This document shows, one piece after another, positions 36,701-47,294 of a stretch of 64,000 nucleotides of DNA. The DNA comes from Triops longicaudatus. Its lineage: Eukaryota; Arthropoda; Branchiopoda; Notostraca; Triopsidae. The DNA lies in contig JAGQDJ010000146.1 of assembly GCA_022885665.1 (NCBI GenBank), forward strand, positions 62,001 through 126,000. Reading direction: 5' to 3'. Positions within the stretch are counted from its first letter, which is position 1. Each line of letters opens with the position of its first letter. The translations under genes and the position numbers were made by a program. The notes under the pieces were generated by a model. It was not told the origin of the DNA and made no database searches. It saw only the letters and a list, made by a program, of their open reading frames with translations.

Positions 36701-37374
36701 TTTAACATTTTTATTTCGTTGGTTAAAGCAGACGCTTGGGTGCACATTAACGACACTAACAGCTTTGATTTTTAAGTTTGTTTTTGTCTTACAGTATTCA
36801 CGGAACACTAACAGCATGTTTTGACATATTCGTTAATTAGCACCCTAAGCTGTATTTAAATGAATTCGATAAGTTTTTGAAACCAGAGATTGTCGTTTCA
36901 GTATGCATAGGTTTACAGATTGATGCGTTTAGTTACCAAAGTTTATTAATAGCTTTTGTGTGTGGCGTTTTTTGTTCTTTTTATTTTATTTCCCTTTGTG
37001 GTTGTTGCCTCCCTGAAATCCATGCAGAGAGAAGACTGCAAAAGGCACCGAGAAAACTTCCAGTCTAGGAAAGTTGGGACCAAGGTAATTCTACCTCCAT
37101 GTCATAAATTCTTCATTTTCATTTTGTTGCCATCTGCTCTTCGAAGCGTAGTTTCTTTACAACGTCGAGTCACAGGGTTATCTGTAGCAATAATATTGCA
37201 TCAAAAATGCTTCATAAGCTGAACTCCACAAGGTGAACCAATTGAGTGCGTTAAATGTAGTATTTTTTCTGCGAGATACAGGATTTGTTTGAAGTTTTAC
37301 TGTTATTTAAAGTCTGACTACAGATTAACCAGTAACAGCTAGTGCTGAAAGTTTTATTAATCGAAAGCGATTTT

Positions 37375-37408
<34 letters not shown>

Positions 37409-40400
37409 GTAATGCCAAAATGTGTTTTTCATCACTATGGGCAAAAAAGCGTGTTGTATCTGAACGTGCTAAGCACTCTTTTTTGTGGCCAATGAAATCC
37501 TTTATTTGCAAAATAAGAATAATTTGAAGATTTTTACGTAGACTAGGTTACGAGTTTCAAAAAGAGTGTTTACCAACTATATGAGCCACTAGTTCAATTG
37601 TTTTATGGTTGCTTATGGTGTCGACTAGCTTAAAGTTATGAAATAACATTCTGCCCGTTCTGTTTTTCCTGCACAGTTAATAATCATGCTAAGCTTTTGG
37701 AGGCGGAGCTTCTTGTTTTTTACACAACCTCCTATTTATTTCATTTCTTGTGATTTAATTCGTTTCTATGTATCTAAAATTCTTTAATGCATTTTTTGTC
37801 GTTATCTTTCCTTGCTCAAACGGAAAAATAAATAGCTCTTTCCGGGATAGTACCTACACCGATCAAGATTTCCGCGACCACAGCCAAGCCGGCGATTCCA
37901 ATGGCTTTGAACAGATCTTTGAAGGTAATTCACGAATTGTCCTCGTAATTATAGCGACAGTAAAAATTGAGCTAGAGAAACGCGAAAAAGCCGGGAGGGA
38001 TTTCGACTGTATTTCAATTGTTTTTATTTCGTGATTATTTGACAATGGCATTAATGGAGGTTATTGTTAGGTTAAGTTTTGTGATACTTTTAATTATTCA
38101 ATTCATTCTACATTTCAGGAATCAACCGAGATTTGCAATCCTTGCAACATCCTCGTCACCATGCAAGCGATGACGATGATGATCCACAGGACTACACGCC
38201 TGATACGGACGATTCCGGCGGCCACTCATACCACGGCGAACGAGGTTTTCGTTCCAGTTCCAACACCAGTCAATTTTCCTCCTTCAAAAAATCCTCGCAA
38301 CCCATCCTCTCGTCTTCCGCTGCGACGGGCAAATACCCTCTCAAATATCCATTGCCCACTGCTTCTCCCGAGCAGCGAATCCGCAAAACACGCACGTACC
38401 CGCCGAAAGAAACTTCCTCGGTTGCTGGTGGTCCCGGCAGTAATAACACCGCGTCACGCCTACCGACGCCCAAGAAAATACACGTAGCGGCTTTGGAAGT
38501 CCAAAACGTCAAGCGAGCTATCAATCGATATGGTACTTTGCCCAAAGGAGCGCGTATCGGGGCTTACTTGGAATCCTTGCGCCAAAGCGGTATAAACCAC
38601 TCGGACGACCCGGCAGAAGAAGAGCGGATGAGTGATTCTAACGCACCGTATGAAGACGAAGAAGAGTATGCAGCCGAAGATGGAAGTCATAGTAAATCCA
38701 GCCACGTGTCTACGTTCGCGCCCAAAGCGTCAAACAAATCAACCAACCTAGAAGATCGCCTCCGACCAGGAGTGCGTAGCTATTTGACCCAAGCAATGGT
38801 ACGTAGTAACTCGGCTTCGTCACCCTCAGGGGCGGTCCTTAGCTCCAAACCACGTTCGTCTCCGGCAAAAACGAGCGGCAGGTCAAAGAACAGTAAGGAA
38901 TTTCGAGAAAATTCGCCAGCATTAGCGGATTTGGAGTTTCCACCTCCACCACCTGATCTCCCACCCCCTGCGCTGGATGACGAAAACCCCGCCCACTACC
39001 CATCCCCTCCCACGAGTTTAAATAACTCACCAGTTCGGTTTGATTCCAAAGTGACGTCGTCGCCCAGGAGCAAACGAAAAGATACTAGTGAAGTCACGCC
39101 GAGGGCTCAGATGGAAACTCCACCCCCTCCAGAAGAAGAGGAAGAAGAAACTTTCATCTTGGGAGAAGAACCGAATATAGTGGAAGCTGTACCCTCGTGT
39201 AGTAAACCTTCTCAGGTGGTCGAAGCGAAAAGGATAGGAGGAGAAGAAACGGGACACGAGGGAAAGCAAATGAGTTGTAGTAACATTTTAAGTCAATCAG
39301 TTATGGGAATCTTGCAATCTCCTGAAAACGAAAGCCCCAGTAACGGCGAAATGCAAGTTTCAACGGGAAGTTTCGTTTCGTCCTCATCAGAAAGGTCCGA
39401 TAGGGGGCCTTCACCACTCCCACCACCGAAAAGTCCACGCCCCGGCTCGGGAATGGACGCAAGTTTCCATGGCGATCTGCATAAACCGAAAGGGTTGCGT
39501 TCCATACATCCCGGGTTGCATGAAGGAGCGGAAGCGCAGCTGGTAGCCGAAATTAAAGTAAAAGCGGACCAAAAGCGCCAAATAGGTCCGACGAATACAG
39601 CAGAATCCGTGCCGGTGGCACCGGGATCGCACGTGGTGACGGAATTGTTTGACAACTTAAGACAGAAAGCTGGGCACAAAAAGCTGCCAGTATCAGACGC
39701 TTACACTCCGGTAGAACAGTCCAGTACTACGGTGGTCAAAGCAGCGTTATCTAGTCATTCCTCCCCGGAAAGTAAGCCTGTCAGTGCGCTTGCCTCGAAC
39801 TCAAATTCGCCGGAAGAAATGGGTTCAGCAGCGCCGTCGGCTGCGGCAGAAGATTACAAGACGTTTGATTTCAAGTCCCGCTTGAGGAAAGTTAATACCA
39901 ACGAAGGAAAATTGTGCAAAGAAAGCGAAGGACTAGAAGATACCCAGGAACCGAAAAGGAGCAGCGCTTTCTTAGCCGTGGAAGACAATGAAGACAAGAG
40001 AAGGAGTACCGGCAGCATCAATAACCTGAGGAAACTGTGGGAAACCAAAGAATCTACGAAAAAGACCACGCCTCTTGCAACCCCAGTGTCAAATACCCGC
40101 GATTCGTTGGTCATGGGCACCGAAGAAGGGTGTAGAGTGGAAGAAAAAGAACTGAAAGACGCGAAAGAATTAAAAGAAGAGAGAAGGAGGCTTTGGCCGC
40201 CTACGGGGGCGTGCCCACCGCCACCGGAAGGCGAAAAACCGGCTGTACCGGTGAAACCAGTGGTAGCCAGTAAGCCGCTTGCCAGCAAAATCGCTGCCAT
40301 TTATGCCAGCCCAACATTTACGGATCAAGCCAACAAACCACCCCCACCACAAGTCGCTCCACGAAGCTCCACCCCTTCCGAATACCGGGAGTCGTTAATG

Positions 40401-40829
40401 ACGCGCTCGACGCCGGCGTTGTCGCTCCCTGCAACACAAAGTCGCCCAGCGTCTGTTGCAGCGGTCCCGGAAAGCCAGGAAAGTGTCCAAAAGGGAGGGG
40501 GGAAAATTGGGGGCGGGAAAAAAGCGGAGCAAGACGCCATTTTAGATTTGAGCACGGCGCTGGAGAACAGTTTGTCCAATCCCAAAGTGACCAGTTCAAC
40601 TTGCATGCAAATTTCAGACAAAGTCGGATTGTTGCATCAGTCTTGCAACGCCTACGCTGATCATATTGCGCCGCATGGGCGGTTCCACTTCCGGGAATTG
40701 CTTTCGAAGCTCGAAAATCAAGCGAGGGACTTACGGCAATCCGGAGCTCGGAATTCCGCAGATACTTTCCGACTCGTCACGGAAATGAAACACACGGTCA
40801 GAGATGTCATTAACCTTGTTCAACGATGA
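21706..40829 (+). CDS. Abl: Abl non-receptor tyrosine kinase
   Basis: Cytoplasmic tyrosine kinase controlling actin and adhesion. Exons: 21706-21865, 32388-32753, 33363-33661, 34045-34186, 34293-34858, 34946-35058, 35189-35331, 35627-35749, 36511-36631, 37836-37924, 38119-40829; 1610 aa, every phase closes. N-terminus MGAQQTKD (Gly2 a likely myristoylation site, as in Drosophila Abl). SH3 about 155-212 (LFVALYDF..WVPSNYV). SH2 from WYHGPI (219), FLVRES with Arg244. Kinase: GGGQYGDV loop (341-348), Lys363, Glu378, gatekeeper Thr407, HRD Asp455, DFG Asp473, activation-loop Tyr485 in DDTYTAHAG. The tail has PPKRTSSFRDS, proline-rich PPPPPDLPPP, RRSTGSINNLRKLWE and a C-terminal F-actin-binding domain (about 1500-1610). 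Intron 1 is 10.5 kb. A 19-codon cassette exon lies at 37028-37084. Confidence 0.97.
21866..32387. other. ABL intron 1 (10.5 kb), no gene recognised
   Basis: Bounded by the donor AATG/GTAAAT and the acceptor TTTGCAG. It holds a T tract of about 25 (23717-23741), a T-then-G run (27947-27962), a CpG-rich hairpin (29105-29158), a purine-rich A/G stretch (28804-28830) and a locally GC-rich patch (30955-31090). Many short ORFs exist on both strands, the longest 166 codons on the minus strand at 31201-31701, but none shows a recognisable family, coherent composition or splice partner. No transposase, reverse transcriptase, tRNA or rRNA seen. Confidence 0.6.
29105..29158. repeat. CpG-rich nested hairpin
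   Basis: An outer arm TAACCCACG (29105-29113) pairs with CGTGGGTTA (29150-29158). An inner arm CGCGACTC (29112-29119) pairs perfectly with GAGTCGCG (29125-29132) around the 5-nt loop TTAGG. The compact, CG-rich fold contrasts with the AT-rich intron around it. Confidence 0.7.
32879..32950. repeat. Irregular tandem AGCAATTTAA repeat
   Basis: Four copies of AGCAATTTAA separated by 5-13 variable bases within ABL intron 2. Possibly a decayed minisatellite. Confidence 0.6.
37028..37084 (+). other. Abl: Probable ABL cassette exon (19 codons)
   Basis: Acceptor CCATGCAG and donor AAG/GTAATT bound 57 bp. Read in the phase left by the exon ending 36631, it is fully open (EKTAKGTEKTSSLGKLGP) and leaves the same phase 2, so including or skipping it preserves the frame into the exon at 37836. 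The skipped form, PPKRTSSFRDS, resembles the vertebrate PPKRSSSFRE, so I place this exon as optional. Confidence 0.5.
37377..37407. repeat. Poly(T) tract of about 31
   Basis: Uninterrupted T run inside the ABL intron 36632-37835. Could be a relic poly(A) tail of a minus-strand retrocopy, but no body is recognisable next to it. Confidence 0.8.
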
Positions 40830-42020
40830 ATTTTTTTTTCATTTTTATTATTTTTATTTTACAAATTGGGATGGATTTTGCGTTGGGACGTTGTTGGGCG
40901 CAAAATTCAAAATTCTCGCAACTTGACTGAAACTGTACAATGAATTGTCGCGCGGTGGATTTCCCGCCATTCCAAAACGAATCTTTTCTTTCTTTATTTT
41001 TTTGCATGGATGGGAAAGTGAAAGTATTTGTGGATGAGTGGGGGACGCAGAGAGAAAAGAAGTCAAATAGTCAGGCTGCCAGTCAATGTTTTTTTATTAT
41101 TATTATTATTAACTAAATAACTCTTGAGTTGGCCTCCTAGTGGTGCCCCGCCCCGTGTTTCTTTCCCCTTAGACGATGTCAGCCCGTGTCCACGCTTTTT
41201 GGATTGTTTCCTTCCCAATCGCCATATTGCCACGTGTATCTTTTGTAAATCTAGATATGGCGGTTAGGATGGAGTAATAATCCAGCATAACAAAACTTCA
41301 GACTTGGTTTAACGTTTATTCTTGCCACTGATGAGTGTAAAATGTGCAAAAAAAGAACATGCAAAAGAACACAAACACTAAAGGAGGGCGTAAGTGGAAA
41401 CTTTTTTTTTCTCATTTTTGAGATGTTTCTTTCAAAAATGGGATGGGCTCTCTATCCCCTTTAACCTCAAGCTCACTTTTGGCGTAGTCCAAGGCTTCTG
41501 GGTTTTTCTAGTCTTTCTTCTTCATTACAGAAATAAAATCAAGTGCTCTACCCACCCCTTTTACACAACAAGGAACCTTTTTCGCGAGGAAATTTGCATG
41601 CGTGGGTTAAAGAAATAACGTTAGCAAAAGGGCGCAGGAAGAACGGACCAAACGTGACAGAAAATTTTCTTTTGAAGGGGGTGGAGAAAACTAACGTGGA
41701 ATTTAACCAATACTCGTGGAAACGGGAGGGACTTGGATAGAAGAGAGATTTACGGACGAAGAAAGGAACAACTATACGATAATGTTTGCTGCAAAAATCT
41801 TTTCTGATGCTCTTTTTATTGTCATGGTTGTATACATTATTTCATCCTCCACATTTACAAAGTGTCAAACCTGCCCCACCCTCATTCTCCCTCAATTTGT
41901 GTACAGTTTAGTTTCTTTAGTAGAAGGCCTTGCTGAAAGTAAAAAGAAGTTTTGGCGGTGAATAAAAACGTGTTCGTTTATTTGTTATAATTAATCATCT
42001 TCAGGCTGAGAACTAGTATT
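40830..42020. other. ABL 3' flank and downstream of the secreted gene
   Basis: Presumed ABL 3' UTR. It includes a (TTA)n microsatellite around 41092-41110. On the minus strand AATAAA at 41978-41983 lies 38 bp past the stop of the secreted-protein gene. No further gene recognised; short ORFs here look spurious. Confidence 0.5.
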
Positions 42021-43053
42021 TTAACCAAAGGGGCAACAATGGTTGGCCATGTCGCTAAAGTCGATGCAGTTGATTTGGTTACAGGTCTTGCGGTTAGTAC
42101 GTAGCTCGGTTATGTTTTCGTCGTTCAGGTGGTAGGTTTGCTTTAACCAGTCAATGAAGTTTTCTTGAAATTTATGGGGAATTTCAAGACGATTCAGTTT
42201 TTCGACCAAAGATGGTAGTCGAATTTGCCGCAGCAGGGAGTCGAAATTTTGATCACTTATTGCGAGTCCGAAAATAATTTTGCGCTCTGTTGGGGAAAAG
42301 GAATTAATTAAATGAATAAGTAGCCGAATAGCAGAAAGAGATCTTTGTGTGTTAGCTTAAAAAGTAGTGCCAGTCTATATTGTATTAAGTTTTCTGTTGT
42401 CCGTAAACATTTCGCCTTCATTATTTTCGCTTATACTCGTCTTTAGGAAACATGCATACTTTTTTCAAAGGAGTTTCTAAGTTAAACATACGTCACTTAG
42501 CAGTACGGTAAAGCCTCAGCCTTTAGCTAATTATAGCATTTTAGAACAGATTCCCGTGCGTTTTAACTTTATTGAACCATAGACTTTTACAACTACATTT
42601 CTTTCGTAACACCTTAGTGCATCAGAAAAAAGGCAACCTATTTTGAATGGAATCTTAATTTTCTTGTTTTTACGTATACCGTAGCTCTAAGGATAGAATT
42701 AAATTTCAGCTACTAAATATTGCTTCTAATCTCGGATTTGTTGTACACCAAGCGAAAAGTTGAACCACGTTCATATGTCCAAGTATACTCGCCACGCATT
42801 AGAGACTACGTGGTGAAATAATTTTTGTCAAAACGAAATGAAAATATAACAGCAAGATTATCAGTGTGCAGTTCGAGCTAGTAAAGCATTAGATGTTTTA
42901 ATGAGAGCAAGAAAGTGTTTTGTACACAACTTCAGCAACTTTCTTACCTTCGGGAGAGAAGCTTTGGAAAAATGCATCTTCGGATGTCTTCGCCGTTTCG
43001 GATGTGATCACCGAAGCACAAATAAGCGCCAATAGGAAGGCGTACAGTTCCAT
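42021..43053 (-). CDS. Small secreted protein of unknown family
   Basis: Two exons on the minus strand, 42948-43053 and 42021-42286, join in phase to 123 aa. The first codes a clear signal peptide (MELYAFLLALICASVITSETA) and a short linker to FSPEG. The second continues ERKIIFGLAISDQNFDSLL and ends with RKTCNQINCIDF...HCCPFG, four cysteines in the last 25 residues or so. An upstream in-frame Met at 43080 would add nine residues before the hydrophobic core; the downstream start gives the better signal peptide. The intron is 661 bp. AATAAA follows at 41978-41983. I recognise no family. Secretion is inferred from the signal peptide; a hormone, toxin-like or immune role would be a guess. Confidence 0.68.
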
Positions 43054-44447
43054 TGTAACTTCAATTTGTGTCAGAAACACTTGCTAGGTCGGAAACTTAT
43101 ACAGGACTACTTTCAGGAACAGCGTTTAGGGAAACTAGATTACCCTTGTTAGGATGGCAGAATGTTAAGGGGAAGACAGAACCAAAAGACACAATGCTAT
43201 CAGATATTCTAAGCTACCTAAAGCCTGGCTTCTTTTTTCACAATCTTTTGACAAGTTAATACTATACTGACTTTATACTGAACGCTGGACGAGACGTTTC
43301 TGGACTCCTCAACTAGAAACAACAATCCCGATTTACACCGAAGTCTTAGTCATACAGCTTATCGCGTGTGTTTGGATCCACCTGGATTTTTTGTTTGTAT
43401 TTAATCAACAGCAAGAAAGAAAACTGTTGTTCTCGTTTTATAAATCATTATTGCGAAATGATTGAGCAATTTGTTACGATTACTTTCTGGAACGAAGGAT
43501 GTCATATGTCTAATCTCCACAAAAATACTGAAACATAGCTTGGGAGTCTTTTGCTTGACAGACAGATGCTTGCATGTGACCGAACAAGAATCTGAAAACC
43601 TTTGATCACGGAATGGCTGGAATGCCAAATTCAGCTGTGATTGATTGAAATTTGGTTTCGAGTTTTTTTCATGTAAGGACCTCGGTCTGATAAGGAAGAA
43701 ATTTATGTCTGATGTTTGCGTTCGTTAATCTATGGGCTTTTATTAAGCAAAGCCTGACGTCTATCATCTAAAGACAAACAGCAAATGCTATGACGGAGAA
43801 AGATTGGAGTTTCCCAGTTGCCTCGGATTATCCCGCCATTGCCTGACTAATACCCTGGTTTCTATTCAAGTTTTCGAGGATGTACATTAAAGTAATCAAA
43901 ATCTCATTAAATTTAATGTAATTAAAACTTTATGTCAAATATACTGACGCTCTGAATCACGTAGGACACCTCCAGAAACATACGTGTTTTCAAGCGCCTT
44001 GTAAGAATCTTTACTCGTGTGGCAACAGCCAGCCTAATGTACATCTTTTTCGTATTTGTCCAATTAGGACCAGAATATTTTAGACATTCCATTAAACTTT
44101 TTATTTTTTTTTCTCAATTACTAAACTACGCGAATGCTGTAATAGCAGAAGCTCTCTTATTTTGAACGTACGGAAACTAGCCACGAGCTGTGTATAGAAA
44201 TGAGATAATGAAGTTGTCGATTAAAGGTGGATTACACTTGGGCCCTGTACTTGGTGCACGAATGGAACTATGCAAAAAAGAGATGTTCGCGAACACATCT
44301 TAAAGAGCTATCAAGCGAAGCGAAACCAACTACTAAGTGTTTCACTTCATCTTCTATTTAGTCACTTCTTTAGAGAATACGAATAGTGTTTTTCTCTAAA
44401 AATTTTACATTCTACATGTATTCTCGAAACACTTACAAATAACACAC
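43054..44447. other. Intergenic, upstream of the secreted gene
   Basis: AT-rich, 1.4 kb. Short ORFs only (for example 43401-43628 on the minus strand), none recognisable. It should contain the secreted-gene promoter and the MRPL23 3' end. Confidence 0.5.
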
Positions 44448-45079
44448 TCAAATACTAAACCAAGAAGGAACTCCCCGTCTAGTTTCGTTGGTATATTCTT
44501 TAATTTTTTGTTGCTTTTTAAGTTGGTCAAGTTCTTTCATTTCTTTTTCCATGGCTTCTTTTTGTTTCTCTTTGGGAAATAAGTCGGGGAATTTGAATGT
44601 TACGTCTTTCGGCTAAAAACGAAAAAAAAATGTAAGTACCAAAAATATATGACAAAGGTTTAGTAAATCTTACCATAGTGACGAAAGCCATTTTATAATC
44701 GTCATCTTTAACTACATATTTCTTATCGTTCAGCCTTGTCTTCCCTGGTGACAACGAAAAATTTACATAAATTTAAGGGCGGAATAAATAAACATTTCTT
44801 TTACCCATCGTATTATAAGTCCTAACATGGACAACTTGGATATTATAAATCTTCTCAAGGTAATTCTTTATATCAGAAGAGGTCATCTCGCTGCTCACGA
44901 CGAAATGAGCTTGGTTTGGAAGTGTGTCTATCTGTGGCTTGACTAGTTTCATAAAAAAATTCGGTAAAAACACCCTTAATTGTGGGCTGCCCTTCTTATA
45001 CACTGGGTATCTAAGAAGAAACATTTATTTAATGTGTACTATCGTTTAATTTTGGGGTTACTTACAGCCTTGTAGACAT
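44448..45079 (-). CDS. MRPL23: 39S mitochondrial ribosomal protein L23
   Basis: uL23 family member of the mitochondrial large subunit. Minus-strand exons: 45066-45079, 44805-45010, 44674-44744, 44448-44612; 151 aa (human 153). The first exon carries only MSTR plus two bases. RLYPVYKKGSPQLRVFLPNFFMKLV, PNQAHFVVSSEMT, DIKNYLEKIYNIQVVHVRT, DYKMAFV and FKFPDLFPK follow the family pattern. The C-terminus ends GVPSWFSI. It is head to head with LSM2 with 298 bp between start codons. Confidence 0.93.
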
Positions 45080-45377
45080 CTTTAAACCTTCAACGAGAAA
45101 CTAACGTGTTCGATTTGTTTGTTGACAGACTCAGTCATGGCCCCTAAAAAATCTAACTTGCGACTGGCACTTGTTCCCGAATCACGAACAACTTGGATTT
45201 GTGATCTTAAGCCAGCTTCACAAGATGGCAGGAATGTCCTAATTTCCAATTAAGCCATCTGGTTTTATTTTCAAACACTAAAAACAAGAGTCGTAGGCCC
45301 GCACGCTACGATAACCATAACAAACCTCTACGCCTAGATTTCTGTTAGCCCCGGTCATTTTTTCAACTTCCACAACT
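45080..45377. promoter_or_regulatory. Compact divergent promoter MRPL23 / LSM2
   Basis: Only 298 bp lie between the two start codons, so both promoters and both 5' UTRs share this stretch. ACTCAGTCATGGCCCC (45130 on) contains a CAGTC-like initiator and a GGCCAT core. No TATA box seen. Confidence 0.5.
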
Positions 45378-46474
45378 ATGGTAAGGTGAAATTATTTCGT
45401 CGATACATAACTCACTTATTGATATGTTCTAGCTATTCTATTCCTTTTTCAAATCCCTTGTGGGCAAAGATGTAATTGTAGAACTGAAGAATGACTTAAG
45501 GTAAAATTCTAGAATGCCTAAACTGTAATTATCTTACTCATAATAAATGTCACCTTTTGCAGTATATGCGGCACACTTCATTCCGTAGATCAGTACTTAA
45601 ACATCAAGCTGACGGACATCAGTGTCACCGACCCAGACAAATTTCCACACATGGTAATGGATAGTTCCTTTAAAGCGAAACGAGTCATGAGTTACGTGTC
45701 CTATTCTAACCCCACGACATATTCTCTGTGGCGTCCCTGAATTATGAGAAACTGTAAACAGTATTATATTCTCGCCCTTGATCCGTATATCCACGACAAC
45801 TTCAGAGACGGGAATAGTTAAAATTGCCGTTTTCTTAGAACGGGAACTGTTGATTGACTCGTTTTATAAATGATTAATGGTCTTCCTAAAAACTGCAAAG
45901 TAGTCGTCATTAAGAAACGGCCAAGGCAAATCGGATTCCTTTCATATTAAAGTCCCAACAACTTTGATTTCTGAGCACATTTAACGGCGATTTTTTTTTT
46001 AAAAAAAGTTTAAAACTTAATTTGGACTATGTTAATCTAACCGGAACTTCTCAACCCGACAGAGATGTGCATTTTACCTTTTGGTTTGTTACCAATGGAA
46101 AGGAAGTGGTATAACATAGAAGATTTCAAATCAGCCTTAATCTAACCTCTCATCACTTGCCTGAAGCTAGTTTCATTTTGCGGATAATATACATAAAAAC
46201 AAGGGTCTCTCAACGATAACTTTGCATTGCTGCAAAGTTACACATTGTTAAAGCAGGTCTGTTTTGTATAGTTGTTTTATAGGACAAAATTGCGCAGACA
46301 GGGCGAAAATATTATATAAAGAATAACATACAATCTTTTCTTTTCTAGATATCCGTCAAAAATTGCTTTATTCGAGGCTCAGTAGTACGGTACGTCCAAC
46401 TTCCTGCGGAGGAAATTGATACCCAGTTGCTCCAAGACGCAGCCAGGAAGGAGTCGCAACAAAACAAGCAGTGA
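45378..46474 (+). CDS. LSM2: U6 snRNA-associated Sm-like protein LSm2
   Basis: Ring subunit of the LSm1-7 mRNA decay and LSm2-8 U6 complexes. Exons: 45378-45380, 45433-45500, 45563-45653, 46349-46474; 95 aa, identical in length to human. The first coding exon is just the ATG, directly followed by GTAAGG. Sm1 motif VIVELKNDLSICGTLHSVDQYLNIKLTDI and Sm2 motif CFIRGSVVRYVQLP are intact, and the tail QLLQDAARKESQQNKQ matches. AATAAA at 46516-46521. The third intron is 695 bp, others about 50-60 bp. Confidence 0.96.
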
Positions 46475-47294
46475 AAAAGCTTAGATAACGCTAAAACCTC
46501 TTCTGGCTTGCTTTAAATAAAACATGTTTTGTATTAAAACGTCCGTGAACTCCATGTGTTACCTTCAAGCTTACTTCTGAAGAAAACGAGACATAAAAGA
46601 ATGTTACAAAAGAAAAAGTACAACTAAAAGAGAAAAGACAGGTTCTGTACACGAAGATGGCTATTACAGTAGTTATTACTCTTACGAAAAAGCCGAGAAG
46701 GTGTATAATAAACGAGAACAACACAGGTTTAGAAACCACAACGTCACCATCACTAGCGCTTTTTGTTTTAATACACATTTTTGAAAAGAATTAAAAAATG
46801 ACTGCAGATATTTTGCCACATCAATTGCACATAACCATTGTGGCGTAAACGAGAGAAAAATAGGAGAACATGTTTCGAATGCTGATTGATACATCTGTAC
46901 ATGATTGTAATGAAGCTGTGGAAGGTGGGAGGATATTCCGGACACAAAAATAAAATAAATAAAAACGAAACACTTTTTGAGCCCATGTTTGCCAATCATA
47001 CGATACTAAATAAGCACATAGAAGAGCTAGATCAAAACTTTTCTCAATACCTTTCGCTTTTCATCATACTCCTCCCCCTTTTTCTTTTAAGGGCAGTCAC
47101 GAAGTTATTGTTTCTTTAAAGGACAATGGCATCACAAAGCAAAAAATATTCTTGGCAAAAAAGACACCAACGCACTTTCTTTTCCTTAGGGGAGTATCAT
47201 CTCTGTGTTCAATACTTATATGACGTTGTTCTTTCTAGTTAATAATCTATACCGTTTTTTCCTCTATTTTAAGGGGCGGGGGTTAGACTCTGGT
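46475..47294. other. Intergenic between convergent LSM2 and CIP4
   Basis: LSM2 poly(A) signal at 46516-46521, then presumed CIP4 3' UTR on the opposite strand. No further gene recognised. Confidence 0.55.
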
